NCBI RefSeq assembly: GCF_030209435.1
Contig: NZ_JARVRX010000004.1
Span: 62,001-126,000, forward strand
Direction: 5' to 3'
Origin: Mycolicibacterium sp. lyk4-40-TYG-92
Lineage (GTDB): Bacteria > Actinomycetota > Actinomycetes > Mycobacteriales > Mycobacteriaceae
Length of the DNA: 64,000 nt
Shown here piece after piece: positions 42,435 through 50,948 of the stretch (position 1 is its first letter; each line of letters starts with the position of its first letter). The position numbers and the translations under genes are program-made. The notes under the pieces are model-generated. The model ran no database searches. It had not been told where the DNA came from and saw nothing but the letters and a program-made list of their open reading frames with translations.

Positions 42435-43405
42435 GAATTTTGACTACGACTGGCGAGCCACTCGAATTGGCGCGCAAAGAATTTCGCGACGAGCTGGTCG
42501 ATGCCGGCTATTTGGTGCCGTTGGGGATCGACGGACTCTATGGGCGGAGCGGTGACTTCGAGAAGATCATCGACGGCATCGATATTGCGGTGCACCGGAA
42601 GGGCGCCGAGGTGCACGGCGACGCGGCTGCGGTCTTGCGTTTCCCCCCGCTGTACCCACGCGAAGCATTCGAGAAGACGGACTACATCGCGTCCTTCCCG
42701 AATCTGACGGGCGCCATCTCGACCTTCACCGGCGGCAACCCCGAGCATCGCGCGCTCCTCGCTGACCGTGATGCCGGACTATCGTGGGACGGGCACCTGA
42801 ACCCTGCTGGGACCATGCTGGTTTCAGCTGCATGCCATCCCAGTTACGGCACGCTGCCGAAGGTCCTTCCGGACGACGGCGCGCTGATGGATATCTACGG
42901 CTACTGCTTCCGGCACGAGCCGGCGATCGATCCAGCACGCATGCAAGCCTTCCGGATGCATGAATACGTGCGCGTCGGGTCGCCAGAACAAGCTGAGCGA
43001 CATCGCGACTCGTGGGTGGATCACGGCATGGAGGTACTCACCGCACTCGGCCTGGACGCCAGGCCCGCACCTGCCAACGATCCGTTCTTCGGGAGGGCGG
43101 GCCGTATGCTGGCGGCCAACCAGCGAGACGAAAATCTCAAGACGGAGCTGTTGGTGCGGCTCTATGGCGATCTCGACGACGGTACTGCCGTGGTGTCGGC
43201 CAACTGCCATCGGGATCATTTCGGGGAGACGTTTGGTCTCTCGACTGCCGATGAGACGGTGGCGCACAGCGCCTGTGTCGGATTCGGCATGGAGCGCATC
43301 GCGCTTGCTCTGCTCAAAACCCATGGCCTGCAGCCCGATTCGTGGCCGAGCACAGTTACCGAAGCGCTCGGGTGGTCAGGGGAGCGCCCGCCGGTCAGGA
43401 CATGA
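42431..43405 (+). CDS. Amino acid:[carrier protein] ligase (class II aaRS-like)
   Basis: A 324-residue homologue of the catalytic core of atypical seryl-tRNA synthetases, without a tRNA-binding domain. Three zinc ligands are visible: Cys 135 (SAACHPSYG), Glu 178 (FRMHEYV, also motif 2) and Cys 282 (SACVGFG). Motif 3 reads GFGMERI. Bradyrhizobium homologues activate an amino acid (glycine or alanine) with ATP and load it on the phosphopantetheine of a small carrier protein. The carrier protein at 40925 is the obvious partner. GTG 42431 overlaps the dehydrogenase stop by four bases. Amino acid specificity cannot be told by eye. Confidence 0.88.
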   Translation: MRILTTTGEPLELARKEFRDELVDAGYLVPLGIDGLYGRSGDFEKIIDGIDIAVHRKGAEVHGDAAAVLRFPPLYPREAFEKTDYIASFPNLTGAISTFTGGNPEHRALLADRDAGLSWDGHLNPAGTMLVSAACHPSYGTLPKVLPDDGALMDIYGYCFRHEPAIDPARMQAFRMHEYVRVGSPEQAERHRDSWVDHGMEVLTALGLDARPAPANDPFFGRAGRMLAANQRDENLKTELLVRLYGDLDDGTAVVSANCHRDHFGETFGLSTADETVAHSACVGFGMERIALALLKTHGLQPDSWPSTVTEALGWSGERPPVRT

Positions 43406-44174
43406 AGCGGACCACGTCCACCCCGGCGGCGTCGTGCTGCCTTGCCTGGCGGTAGCCGAACGCGACGCCGACCACGACGACCATCAGCATCGCGACGGAG
43501 CCGGTGACCGCCGTCGACCTGAACCTGTCGGTGCTCAGAGCCACCGGAATGTTCGAATCGGCCCCTGCCGCAAACGACAAGCGGGCAACGTCATCGACCG
43601 GACTTGTGATGCTGAAACCGGTCGTCACCACCGCAATTGGCACCGCCTCCCGTCGCTCGCCGGATAACGCTGCATCCCAGCGTGATTCCGGCGGCTGGGC
43701 GGTGGGTATCGCGGCGCCGTGGTCACTCGCCAGCGCCCGATGCAGTTTGTCGGATGAGACGATCGCCGAAGGCGACGTTCGCGGTCGTCGACCGGTGGCG
43801 GGTCGTTGCCGGGAAAGTATGCGGCTACTGGTCGAGGAACTATGTTTCGGCGGCTCGGGTTCCGGTCTTGCCAGCGTTTCAACCTGACTCGGCTCGGCCG
43901 TTTTCGCCGTCGGTTGCTCGGCGCCGACGTCAGCGCCACCGGGCGTACGCCGCACCGTCTTCTGAGGGGCCGGTGAGCCCTTGGCGGACTTGGCCGATGC
44001 GTGAACGGATCGCTCTGAACGGCCGTCTGCTCTTTCGGAGACGCCGGTTCGCGAGTCAACCTGCGACGAGTCCGCCGCTGCTGCCGGGCAGAACGCCAGC
44101 GCACCGGCCACGGTCAGGATCGCCAGCCGCAGCGCTGTGTCTTGTCGACATGACCCGTTCACTCTGCCACGCAT
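43395..44174 (-). CDS. Exported protein with disordered basic region and C-terminal membrane helix
   Basis: A 259-residue protein. A signal peptide (LRLAILTVAGALAFCPAAAAD) precedes about 150 residues of Ser/Pro/Arg/Lys-rich low-complexity sequence. A short beta-like domain (AVVTTGFSITSPVDDVARLSF) and one membrane helix (AVTGSVAMLMVVVVGVAFGYR) with a short tail follow. No known domain. The layout suggests a wall-spanning or membrane-anchored scaffold. Its end overlaps the ligase gene by 11 bp. It lies 88 bp after the stop of sugar transferase copy 2 on the same strand and may be read through from it. Confidence 0.65.
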   Translation of the reverse strand: MRGRVNGSCRQDTALRLAILTVAGALAFCPAAAADSSQVDSRTGVSERADGRSERSVHASAKSAKGSPAPQKTVRRTPGGADVGAEQPTAKTAEPSQVETLARPEPEPPKHSSSTSSRILSRQRPATGRRPRTSPSAIVSSDKLHRALASDHGAAIPTAQPPESRWDAALSGERREAVPIAVVTTGFSITSPVDDVARLSFAAGADSNIPVALSTDRFRSTAVTGSVAMLMVVVVGVAFGYRQARQHDAAGVDVVRFMS

Positions 44175-44262
44175 CTCCTGGAATGCCTGAACCTCGAGCG
44201 ATGTCGATCGGGGTCGGTCTCGCTCGAGGCCCAGGGGTCTGGTGGGCAGGTCGCCACGGTTG

Positions 44263-45960
44263 TCAGTAGGCGCCGCTGCCGGCGAGGACGGTGCGGATGG
44301 TTTTGGTGATGATGAGGATGTCTTGGAGGAGGGACCAGTTTTCGACGTAGGTGAGGTCGAGGCGGATGGCGTCGTCGGGTTTGAGGTCGGAGCGGCCGCT
44401 GATTTGCCAGAGTCCGGTGAGGCCGGGTTTGACGGTGAGGCGGCGGCTGACGAGGTCGTCGTAGGTGTCGACTTCGCGGCGGACTTGGGGTCGGGGGCCG
44501 ACGACGCTCATGTGTCCGGTGAGGACGTTGAGGAATTGGGGGAGTTCGTCGATGGAGTATTTGCGGATGATTTTTCCGATGGGGGTGATGCGGGGGTCGT
44601 TTTTGATTTTGAAGAACAGGGCGCTGCCGCCGTTGGCGGCGATGAGTTCGGTTTGGCGGGTGTCGGCGTTTTGGTACATGCTGCGGAATTTGGTCATTTT
44701 GAAGGGGATGCCGTCGAGGCCGATGCGTTCGGCTTTGTAGAAGATCGGTCCGGCACTGGTGAGCTTGACAGCCAGTGCGGTGACGAGCATGAGCGGCGCA
44801 ACCGCCAGTAGGGCAGCGGCGGCGAAGGCGATGTCGAAGCTGCGCTTGATCAGCGAATTGGCGCGGCTGTATTGGGGTTTGGTGATTTCGAAGACTGCCA
44901 TGCCGGCGACGGGGCGGCTGGTGAGGCGTTGGTCGGCGATGTCGATGAGTCCGGGGGCGACCATGAGATCGATGCCGTGGGTTTCGAGCTCCCACATGAG
45001 TCGGCGGATGTCGGTAGGACTGAGGTGGTGGGTGGCGGCGAGGGCGACAGTGTCGGCGTTGGTGTGTTGGACGGCGGCGAGGATGGCTTCGTCGGTGCCG
45101 ACGATCGGGATGTCGCGGCCGGCGATGGTGATGACTTCTTTGGCGTGGGTGGGTCCCATGGGGGTGCAGAATCCGGCGACGTGGTAGCCGGCCCAGGGGT
45201 CTTTGGCGAATTCGGTGGCGATGTCGGCGGCGGCGCTGGTGGCACCGACAACCAGCAGACGGCTTTGCTCGTGGCCGTGGCGGCGCTTGTTCGCGTGGAT
45301 TTTGCGCCACATCCAGCGGGTGGTGATCAGGCCGGCCAGGCCCGTCGGCAGGGCGATGGCCAGGTAGCCGCGGGAGATGTCGATGTGGAACAGCGTCGAG
45401 GCGATGGCGATGAGGCCGAACAGCTGCAGCGTGGCCGCCGCCAGGGTGACGTATTCATCGAAGCCTCGGCCGACGACCTTGGCCGACCGGCTGCCCAGCG
45501 ACAGAAAGCCCATCCACGCCACCGCGATGACGGCCGACACGGCCAGGTACCGCACATGCGGACCGTTGTCGAGCGAGACGTAGACAGGGCGGCCGTTGGT
45601 GGTCGCGAATCGGAAAATCTGCCCGAGGATGACGGATGAGCAAATAATCAAGCAGTCGCTGAAAATGAGCTTGCGTGCATATTTTGCGTGACGCTGCTCA
45701 CGCAATGACCCGCCCCGGTTGCTGTTTGCGGTAGCAGGTGATAGCCGGAGGGCGAGCTCGCTTGTGGCCGACACTTGTTCGCCGATTGCTGCAATGGATG
45801 GAATTACCTGGTCTTTTACTACCGCTGGTGTCGACATGGTTACCGGGGCGCTCTCTGCTGGGCGGGACTCACTCGGCTGGTTCGACCCTACGGTGCTTGC
45901 AGGACTTACCTGCCAGTTCGGGATCGACACGCGGACCGGCGGTGGTCTCGCGCGATGCAT
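44263..45960 (-). CDS. Initiating polyprenyl-phosphate sugar-1-phosphate transferase (copy 2)
   Basis: A 565-residue paralogue of the protein at 18029, with the same length and domain order: four N-terminal membrane helices, a Rossmann-like middle, and a C-terminal sugar-transferase domain with KMTKFRSMYQNAD, NVLTGHMSVVGPRP and GLTGLWQISGRSDL. Differences cluster in the N-terminal 70 residues, at about residues 225-235 (HANKRRHGHE versus IARKRVSGED) and around the fifth hydrophobic segment. The last 170 codons are almost identical in DNA. Two initiators could select different first sugars or give redundancy. Start ATG 45960, or an internal ATG 45837 (MSTPA). Confidence 0.93.
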   Translation of the reverse strand: MHRARPPPVRVSIPNWQVSPASTVGSNQPSESRPAESAPVTMSTPAVVKDQVIPSIAAIGEQVSATSELALRLSPATANSNRGGSLREQRHAKYARKLIFSDCLIICSSVILGQIFRFATTNGRPVYVSLDNGPHVRYLAVSAVIAVAWMGFLSLGSRSAKVVGRGFDEYVTLAAATLQLFGLIAIASTLFHIDISRGYLAIALPTGLAGLITTRWMWRKIHANKRRHGHEQSRLLVVGATSAAADIATEFAKDPWAGYHVAGFCTPMGPTHAKEVITIAGRDIPIVGTDEAILAAVQHTNADTVALAATHHLSPTDIRRLMWELETHGIDLMVAPGLIDIADQRLTSRPVAGMAVFEITKPQYSRANSLIKRSFDIAFAAAALLAVAPLMLVTALAVKLTSAGPIFYKAERIGLDGIPFKMTKFRSMYQNADTRQTELIAANGGSALFFKIKNDPRITPIGKIIRKYSIDELPQFLNVLTGHMSVVGPRPQVRREVDTYDDLVSRRLTVKPGLTGLWQISGRSDLKPDDAIRLDLTYVENWSLLQDILIITKTIRTVLAGSGAY

Positions 45961-45990
45961 TACTTGTTAACGAATGCGATTTTTAGCAAA

Positions 45991-45996
45991 TTTATA
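45991..45996 (-). promoter_or_regulatory. Probable -10 element (TATAAA) of sugar transferase copy 2
   Basis: This is the minus-strand TATAAA, 31 bp before ATG 45960, at the same offset as in copy 1. Confidence 0.45.
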
Positions 45997-46146
45997 CCGA
46001 AGGGTTGAAACAGGCAAGTAGAACACCTAACCAACACCTGTTACGGCCATCACACTTCAAGCCGGACAACTGTGAGGCCGGCCCTCGGCGGTGGTGGAGT
46101 TCTGGGGTCGCCGATGCCGACGGGGTCGCGAACGTTGCGGACCGAG

Positions 46147-46821
46147 TCAGGGAATGCGGATGATCTCGAGCGGGACCGATCGCGTCAGCGTGAAGCCCAT
46201 CGCCGTGTAGAGCTTCTGAGCGGGGTTGTCGCTCGACGTGTGAAGGAACGGCGTCTCACCGCGATCGCGGATACCGTGGGCGATCGCGCGGATCAGGCGC
46301 GAGGCGAGGCCTTGTCCGCGGGCTTCGGGGGCCGTGCAAACCGCACTGATTTCCGTATATCCAGTCGGTCGCATCCGCTCGCCGGCCATCGCCACGAGCG
46401 AACCGTCGGCGTCACGGATGCCGAGGTAGGTTCCGAGTTCGATGGTCCGGGGAAGGAATGGTCCCGGTTTGGTCCGCTCGACGAGAGCGGTCATCTCGGG
46501 TACGTCGGCGGGCGTGAGTGGCACGGCGTCCGGATCTGGGGCGGATTCGATGGCGCTGCCCTCGAATTGGACCAAACCGAACGTCTCGACGGCGGACCAA
46601 CCTGTGGGTAGCGGCGTGGCCCGGTCGCGAAGCACCGCAATCTTTGTCTGCCCGGCGAGGGTGGCGACGTGGCGATAGTCCTCGTCGGTGAGTTCGCGAG
46701 GGTGGCCATAGAACACCGAGACATCCGGGCGATATCGCTGGATCCGCCCGCTGACTTCACGGAACCGGAGCTGCGGGCCGTCGAGCGCGGCGTTGACGGG
46801 GTCGGCGAGCACGTCGGTCAC
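46147..46821 (-). CDS. GNAT family N-acetyltransferase
   Basis: A 224-residue protein with an FR47-like GNAT domain in its C-terminal half. The acetyl-CoA loop is AVCTAPEARGQGLASRLIRAI, followed by FLHTSSDNPAQKLYTAMGF. The N-terminal 90 residues are a less conserved helical extension. It would acetylate an amine of unknown identity. ATG 46821; divergent from the PhaC-like hydrolase at 47011. It lies outside the EPS repeats and is probably unrelated housekeeping. Confidence 0.85.
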   Translation of the reverse strand: MTDVLADPVNAALDGPQLRFREVSGRIQRYRPDVSVFYGHPRELTDEDYRHVATLAGQTKIAVLRDRATPLPTGWSAVETFGLVQFEGSAIESAPDPDAVPLTPADVPEMTALVERTKPGPFLPRTIELGTYLGIRDADGSLVAMAGERMRPTGYTEISAVCTAPEARGQGLASRLIRAIAHGIRDRGETPFLHTSSDNPAQKLYTAMGFTLTRSVPLEIIRIP

Positions 46822-47010
46822 GCGTTGATCATCCCAGATGACAACACGGCGTCACGACGCTGACGGCGGCGCTGGCGAGAACCCTTTGGATTCACGAAGA
46901 GCGGAACTTCGGTGGCGACCCTCACGAAATATGCTCTGCTGCAATAGGTGAAGCCTCTGCCCATGCTCCCGACCCGTTCTGCGAGGGTAGAGAAGATAGA
47001 CTGCCCGACC

Positions 47011-48057
47011 ATGCCCTCGCTTGCTACCTCGGCACGCAATCTGTTCGCCATCACCCTCGGCGATGGTGTGTGCCCAGCGGAACCGACCGAGCACGTGGTG
47101 CTGTTCGATGAACCACACCGCCAACTGCGGCGTTACGGCCATTCGGAAGGGCGCGAGTCCGCGCTGGTGCCGGTTCTGCTGGTGCCGCCACTGGCCGCTT
47201 CGGCGACCTGCTACGACTTGTCGCCGGGTCAATCGCTGGTGGCACACCTGCTGGAGCAGGGCCGCACCCCATATGTGGTCGACTACGGCGAAATCGGCTG
47301 GGCCGACAGGCATCTCGGTTTGGAAGCCTTCTTCGCGGACATCCTGCCGGAAGCCATCGAGCGGGTGCTCATCGATGCCGGGGCCCAGGAACTCGACCTG
47401 ATCGGTTGGAGCCTGGGCGGCACACTCAGCCTGTTCACCGCGGCCGCCAACAAGGGCCTGCCCATCCGTTCGATCACCGGCATCGGCACACCACTGGATT
47501 ACGGCCGGATTCCCGGCTACCCGGAAGTCCGACGAATCACCAAGCCCACCAACGGCTATGCCGTCACCACAGTGCTGCGCGCGATGGGCGGGGTGCCCGC
47601 GCCGGTGGTGCAGGCCGCCTACCGGGCGACGTCCTGGGATCGTGAACTCAAGCGACCATGGTTCGTCCTCAACAACCTGGGCAACACCGAAGCCTTGGCC
47701 AAGGCTGAAGTGATCGACCGCTTCCAGGATGCGTTTCCGGGATATCCGGGACGCGCGGTATCTCAGATGTGGGGCCGGCTGATCTACCACGACGAGATCG
47801 CCACCGGCGTGGTCAATGTCGCGGGCAGGACCCTCGACCTGACGGCATTGACACTGCCGATCCAGCTGTTCGGCAGCCATCGCGACGCCATCGCCCCGTG
47901 GCGGTGCGTGCACAACGGGGTGACCATGCTGAAGTCGGCCGATGTCCGCTTCGCCACTGTGGAAGCCAGCCATCTCGGCTTGGTCGCTCTGTCGGCCGGC
48001 GTGACCGAGACGTGGCCGGTGATCGACGACTTCCTGAAAGAACTGGACACCCGCTAG
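47011..48057 (+). CDS. PhaC-like alpha/beta hydrolase
   Basis: A 348-residue protein resembling the C-terminal catalytic part of polyhydroxyalkanoate synthases: VPVLLVPPLAASATCYDL, TPYVVDYGEIGWADRHLGLE, and the nucleophile elbow DLIGWSLGGTLS. The nucleophile is Ser where true PHA synthases have Cys, so this is probably an esterase or acyltransferase of the mycobacterial PhaC-like group, not a polymerase. The Asp (GSHRDAIAP) and His (EASHLGL) of the triad are also visible. ATG 47011 was chosen over the upstream 46948. Confidence 0.82.
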   Translation: MPSLATSARNLFAITLGDGVCPAEPTEHVVLFDEPHRQLRRYGHSEGRESALVPVLLVPPLAASATCYDLSPGQSLVAHLLEQGRTPYVVDYGEIGWADRHLGLEAFFADILPEAIERVLIDAGAQELDLIGWSLGGTLSLFTAAANKGLPIRSITGIGTPLDYGRIPGYPEVRRITKPTNGYAVTTVLRAMGGVPAPVVQAAYRATSWDRELKRPWFVLNNLGNTEALAKAEVIDRFQDAFPGYPGRAVSQMWGRLIYHDEIATGVVNVAGRTLDLTALTLPIQLFGSHRDAIAPWRCVHNGVTMLKSADVRFATVEASHLGLVALSAGVTETWPVIDDFLKELDTR

Positions 48058-48086
48058 GAGTTGGAAGTCCGACCGCGCGCACCCCG

Positions 48087-48105
48087 ATTTGTCACTGTGA
48101 CGAAT
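48087..48105. repeat. Palindrome with GTCACTGTGAC core, copy 1
   Basis: ATTTGTCAC and GTGACGAAT flank a central T with one mismatch, 30 bp after the hydrolase stop. It shares the core GTCACTGTGAC with copy 2 about 200 bp further on. Confidence 0.45.
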
Positions 48106-48290
48106 GGAGCGATCCGCAACCGGGGTCGGTCGGGGGAGGCTGGCCCGCCACCGTAGGTGCAGCATTCAACGCCGACCGGGGCCGGCGTTCTCGCCTCTGA
48201 CTGACGCACGGCTTGGACCGTCACGTGGCCCGAGTCTCCGAAAGTCTTTGCGCGCAGGCGTGTTCGCATGTCCAGCGAGTCGCTAATAAA

Positions 48291-48305
48291 ACGTCACTGT
48301 GACGT
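48291..48305. repeat. Palindrome with GTCACTGTGAC core, copy 2
   Basis: ACGTCACTGTGACGT has perfect 7-bp arms around T. The same 11-bp core occurs at 48091-48101. Confidence 0.45.
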
Positions 48306-48692
48306 ATTGCGGCGTCGGACCCGGCAGGGCCCAACCGGAGTCGTCGCGGCCGTCTGGGTGATACGAGCGCGCCTGGCGTAATGAAGGCGGACTGTGCTCA
48401 GCTTGTCGCAGCCTTCCTGGATCGGCCGGTGTCACGACGTGCGTGCGGGCTGTGATGCTAGTGCGCGGCAAGCGCGACGGGTGATGATCGGGCATGCGGC
48501 GCCCGGGGCCACGCTTCGCCACGTAGGTGACGAGATGTCTGATCCGGAACTAGTTGACAGTAGGGAAGTGTGCTGACCTGGTCACTCTCAAGTATTCATG
48601 GATTAAGGCAAGACAGCGTGTCCGCGACTATCTGAGAGAGCCGGATGGATTCCAGAAAGGTGTGAGAGTGCCGGATGCTACGTCGTCGCCGA

Positions 48693-48722
48693 GCGTCGTA
48701 CCCACGACCATGGGTACGACGC
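48693..48722. repeat. 12-bp perfect inverted repeat, 6-nt loop
   Basis: GCGTCGTACCCA and TGGGTACGACGC flank CGACCA. It would make a strong hairpin on either strand; no T-tract follows. It could be a terminator-like hairpin, an operator or a recombination relic. Confidence 0.5.
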
Positions 48723-49238
48723 AAGCCTCGTGAGGTTTCCCGCCACCGCTGCGCGCACCGACGGGCAGAATCCTGGGCATGGACTGTCCCCCGCGCTTTC
48801 GCTCCGCCTCCGGCTTCCATTCGAAGTCCGTCCAGACCGCGTGATGCATTCCGGTGACGTCGTCGACTCCGCTTTCGTTAGTACGGAGGGGTTCCATGGA
48901 TCGCTTGGGTCAAGTCGAATCGTTGTTCCCGTAGCGGGGTTGGCGACGGTGACGACCGCGTCACCTTCGTTGTTCCGTTGGTGGCCGCAGTCAGAGTCGG
49001 CGGTGGCCAACTACCGCTGATAGTGCCGATGGCCACCGCAACCCAGATCCACGGGTCCCCCGGTGACGGGCCTGCAGGGTAAGCGCACACCGCAGGTGCC
49101 GATGAAACGATTGCTTCTAAGGGTAGGTTTGACGCGGCGAGGGGTCTCTTAACCAGATGTCAGGCTCCCGCAACGCCGGTACTGCGCCGTCCTCAGCGGA
49201 CGGTGGTTCAGGAAACCACCGCTGCGTGGAGGTGGGGC

Positions 49239-50936
49239 TCAGTAGGGGACTGTTTCGAATCTCGTCTCGGGCGATCCGAGCGTCGCGTAAACCACAGTCG
49301 ACGTCCCGTGGGTCGTCCCCTCCGACCACCACGCTTTGCCCACTTCGGCCGGCACCGTGACCGTCCAGTCACCGTGCGAAATAGTGACCTCCCATGTGCC
49401 GGGCACGAGCTGACTCGCAGAATGCAACCACGTGGATGTGGACTCTCGCCAACCGTCCCCTTTTAGGCGTTCAGGAAGGGGGCGAACTGTTACACCGAAT
49501 CTTTGGACGTTGCTGATCAGCCGGGCAGTCACTGAGATCACCTGGGCGAACTCTGCGTTGCTGATTTCCACCTTGAGGTTGCCCATAGCCACCACGTTGT
49601 AGGAACTTTGGCAGTACCAGCATCCGTTGAAGCCCAGTTCGACCGCACGCATCCACGTCGGGAATCGGCGCGGACGTTTGATGAGCCGCCCAAGCTTGCA
49701 CGAGTCGGTGTGAAACTCGCGCGAGCTGTCCAGGCCTAGGAGGTAGGTAGGTGCGGGGAACGTCGATGTAACGGGACGCGCAGCGAGATGCGCTGGAATG
49801 CCGAGACCGCCAGGCCATATGTCCACGCTTCCGGTGACGTCCATCGCCGCGAATTCCATGCCTGATACAGCCTCCGTGGCGAAGACCCCGAGCTGGCCGA
49901 ACGCGCCGACACCGACGCCGGAGATTGCGCTGGGAATAGCGTCTTCGAGCATTCGGGTAATGGCACCTGCGCTGAATGTATCGGCGATATCGACCCAGAA
50001 GTCGCCATTTTGTTTGGTGCGGACAACGATCACCTTGGTTTCGCCGTGCTCAACAAAAAGTTTCACCCAGGCCTCGAATGAGACTGTCCCTAGCCCCCGT
50101 TTGGCGGTGCCTGAAATATAGAAATGGCCGGCTCCAACGCCGTAGTCGTGCCAGGCGACGGGAGCCAGTGACGTGATCTTGGTTCCATTGACGGTTTTCG
50201 GTAGGTGTGTCAGGCCATTCGCTTCCATGCTCGCACTGATTGCAGCCTGCACGCGATCGCGGGGGACTAGTGCGACTGCCGTATCGGGTTCGAGCTGGCG
50301 GGGTGTGATGGCGTTCGGAAGTTGGGGGGGATCACCTACTCCTTGCCAAAGGAACACCGCAAGAACTCCGCGATGCGCGGGCGTAAACCCCAGGTACCCC
50401 CCGTATTCGGCATCGGGGTAGGTGCTCAAATAGAACCGAGCATTCGGATTCTTCGGGAACAGTGGTCCTGCCGCAAAATGGTTTAGAATTGCCAACTTTG
50501 GCTTCACGGCGGCAATGATCACGGGTCCCCAAATTGGCTCTAGGGTTTCATCTAGCCCGGAGACAGTAAACGAGTTGATCGAGTTCGGACGGAAGTCAAC
50601 AATGACCGAGATGTAGGATCTTCCTCCAGATTGCACGGTGTCCTGGGTTATCGCTGTGCGAACGTGGATCGCACCTTCGACCTCGTTGTACTGCCCTGAA
50701 AGCCGCGCGAGGAATGGGATGCTCACTTCGATGGGATTGAAGATCGGTGCCGGCTTTGGCAGAAGAGTCACATCGATTTGCTGCCTGTTGAACCACAATG
50801 TCAGCTGCCGTCCGCCGTCAACGTTCGCATACATGCCAGGTAGATTCTGAATGAATGTGGCCGCAAAGACCTCGCGGATGAGGGCTGCTGGTATTTGGCC
50901 TTCGACATAAAACCCGTCGGAGAGTTCGGTAGGCAT
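49239..50936 (-). CDS. Unrecognised protein with Ada-like zinc-binding motif
   Basis: A 565-residue soluble protein of mostly beta character. Residues 1-380 show no family I know; the repeated extended strands (LTLWFNRQQIDVTLLPKP, FNPIEVSIPFLARLSG, VSFEAWVKLFVEHGETKVIVV) could be lipid-binding-like barrels. Residues 399-442 fit an Ada-type metal-binding finger: SSREFHTDSCKLG, then the A...GF.GCWYC end, with Cys 413, Cys 438 and Cys 442 and His 409 as ligands. The C-terminal 110 residues are again beta-rich. ATG 50936 lies 12 bases after the upstream stop, so the pair is an operon. GC is lower than in the flanks. Confidence 0.6.
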   Translation of the reverse strand: MPTELSDGFYVEGQIPAALIREVFAATFIQNLPGMYANVDGGRQLTLWFNRQQIDVTLLPKPAPIFNPIEVSIPFLARLSGQYNEVEGAIHVRTAITQDTVQSGGRSYISVIVDFRPNSINSFTVSGLDETLEPIWGPVIIAAVKPKLAILNHFAAGPLFPKNPNARFYLSTYPDAEYGGYLGFTPAHRGVLAVFLWQGVGDPPQLPNAITPRQLEPDTAVALVPRDRVQAAISASMEANGLTHLPKTVNGTKITSLAPVAWHDYGVGAGHFYISGTAKRGLGTVSFEAWVKLFVEHGETKVIVVRTKQNGDFWVDIADTFSAGAITRMLEDAIPSAISGVGVGAFGQLGVFATEAVSGMEFAAMDVTGSVDIWPGGLGIPAHLAARPVTSTFPAPTYLLGLDSSREFHTDSCKLGRLIKRPRRFPTWMRAVELGFNGCWYCQSSYNVVAMGNLKVEISNAEFAQVISVTARLISNVQRFGVTVRPLPERLKGDGWRESTSTWLHSASQLVPGTWEVTISHGDWTVTVPAEVGKAWWSEGTTHGTSTVVYATLGSPETRFETVPY

Positions 50937-50948
50937 TGACCAACCGCC

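Larger units (their letters stand above)
44262..46058. repeat. Right copy of 1.8-kb direct repeat flanking the EPS locus
   Basis: Counterpart of 18028-19824, same orientation, offset 26,234 bp at both ends. It spans the second sugar transferase gene and its upstream region, including the shared TATAAA. Confidence 0.85.
48058..49238. other. Gene-poor 1.2-kb stretch
   Basis: No frame here is convincing on either strand; several 60-110 codon frames overlap each other and lack ribosome sites or recognisable motifs. The region holds two related palindromes (48087-48105 and 48291-48305) and a 12-bp inverted repeat (48693-48722). The short repeat GAGAG(A/T)GCCGGATG occurs at about 48634 and 48664. 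It marks the border between the core genes and the accessory region. Confidence 0.5.

Noticed and set aside
48628..49020. Frames of 89-110 residues on both strands in the gene-poor gap
   Set aside because: They overlap each other, lack ribosome sites, and have no recognisable motifs; a decayed gene cannot be excluded.
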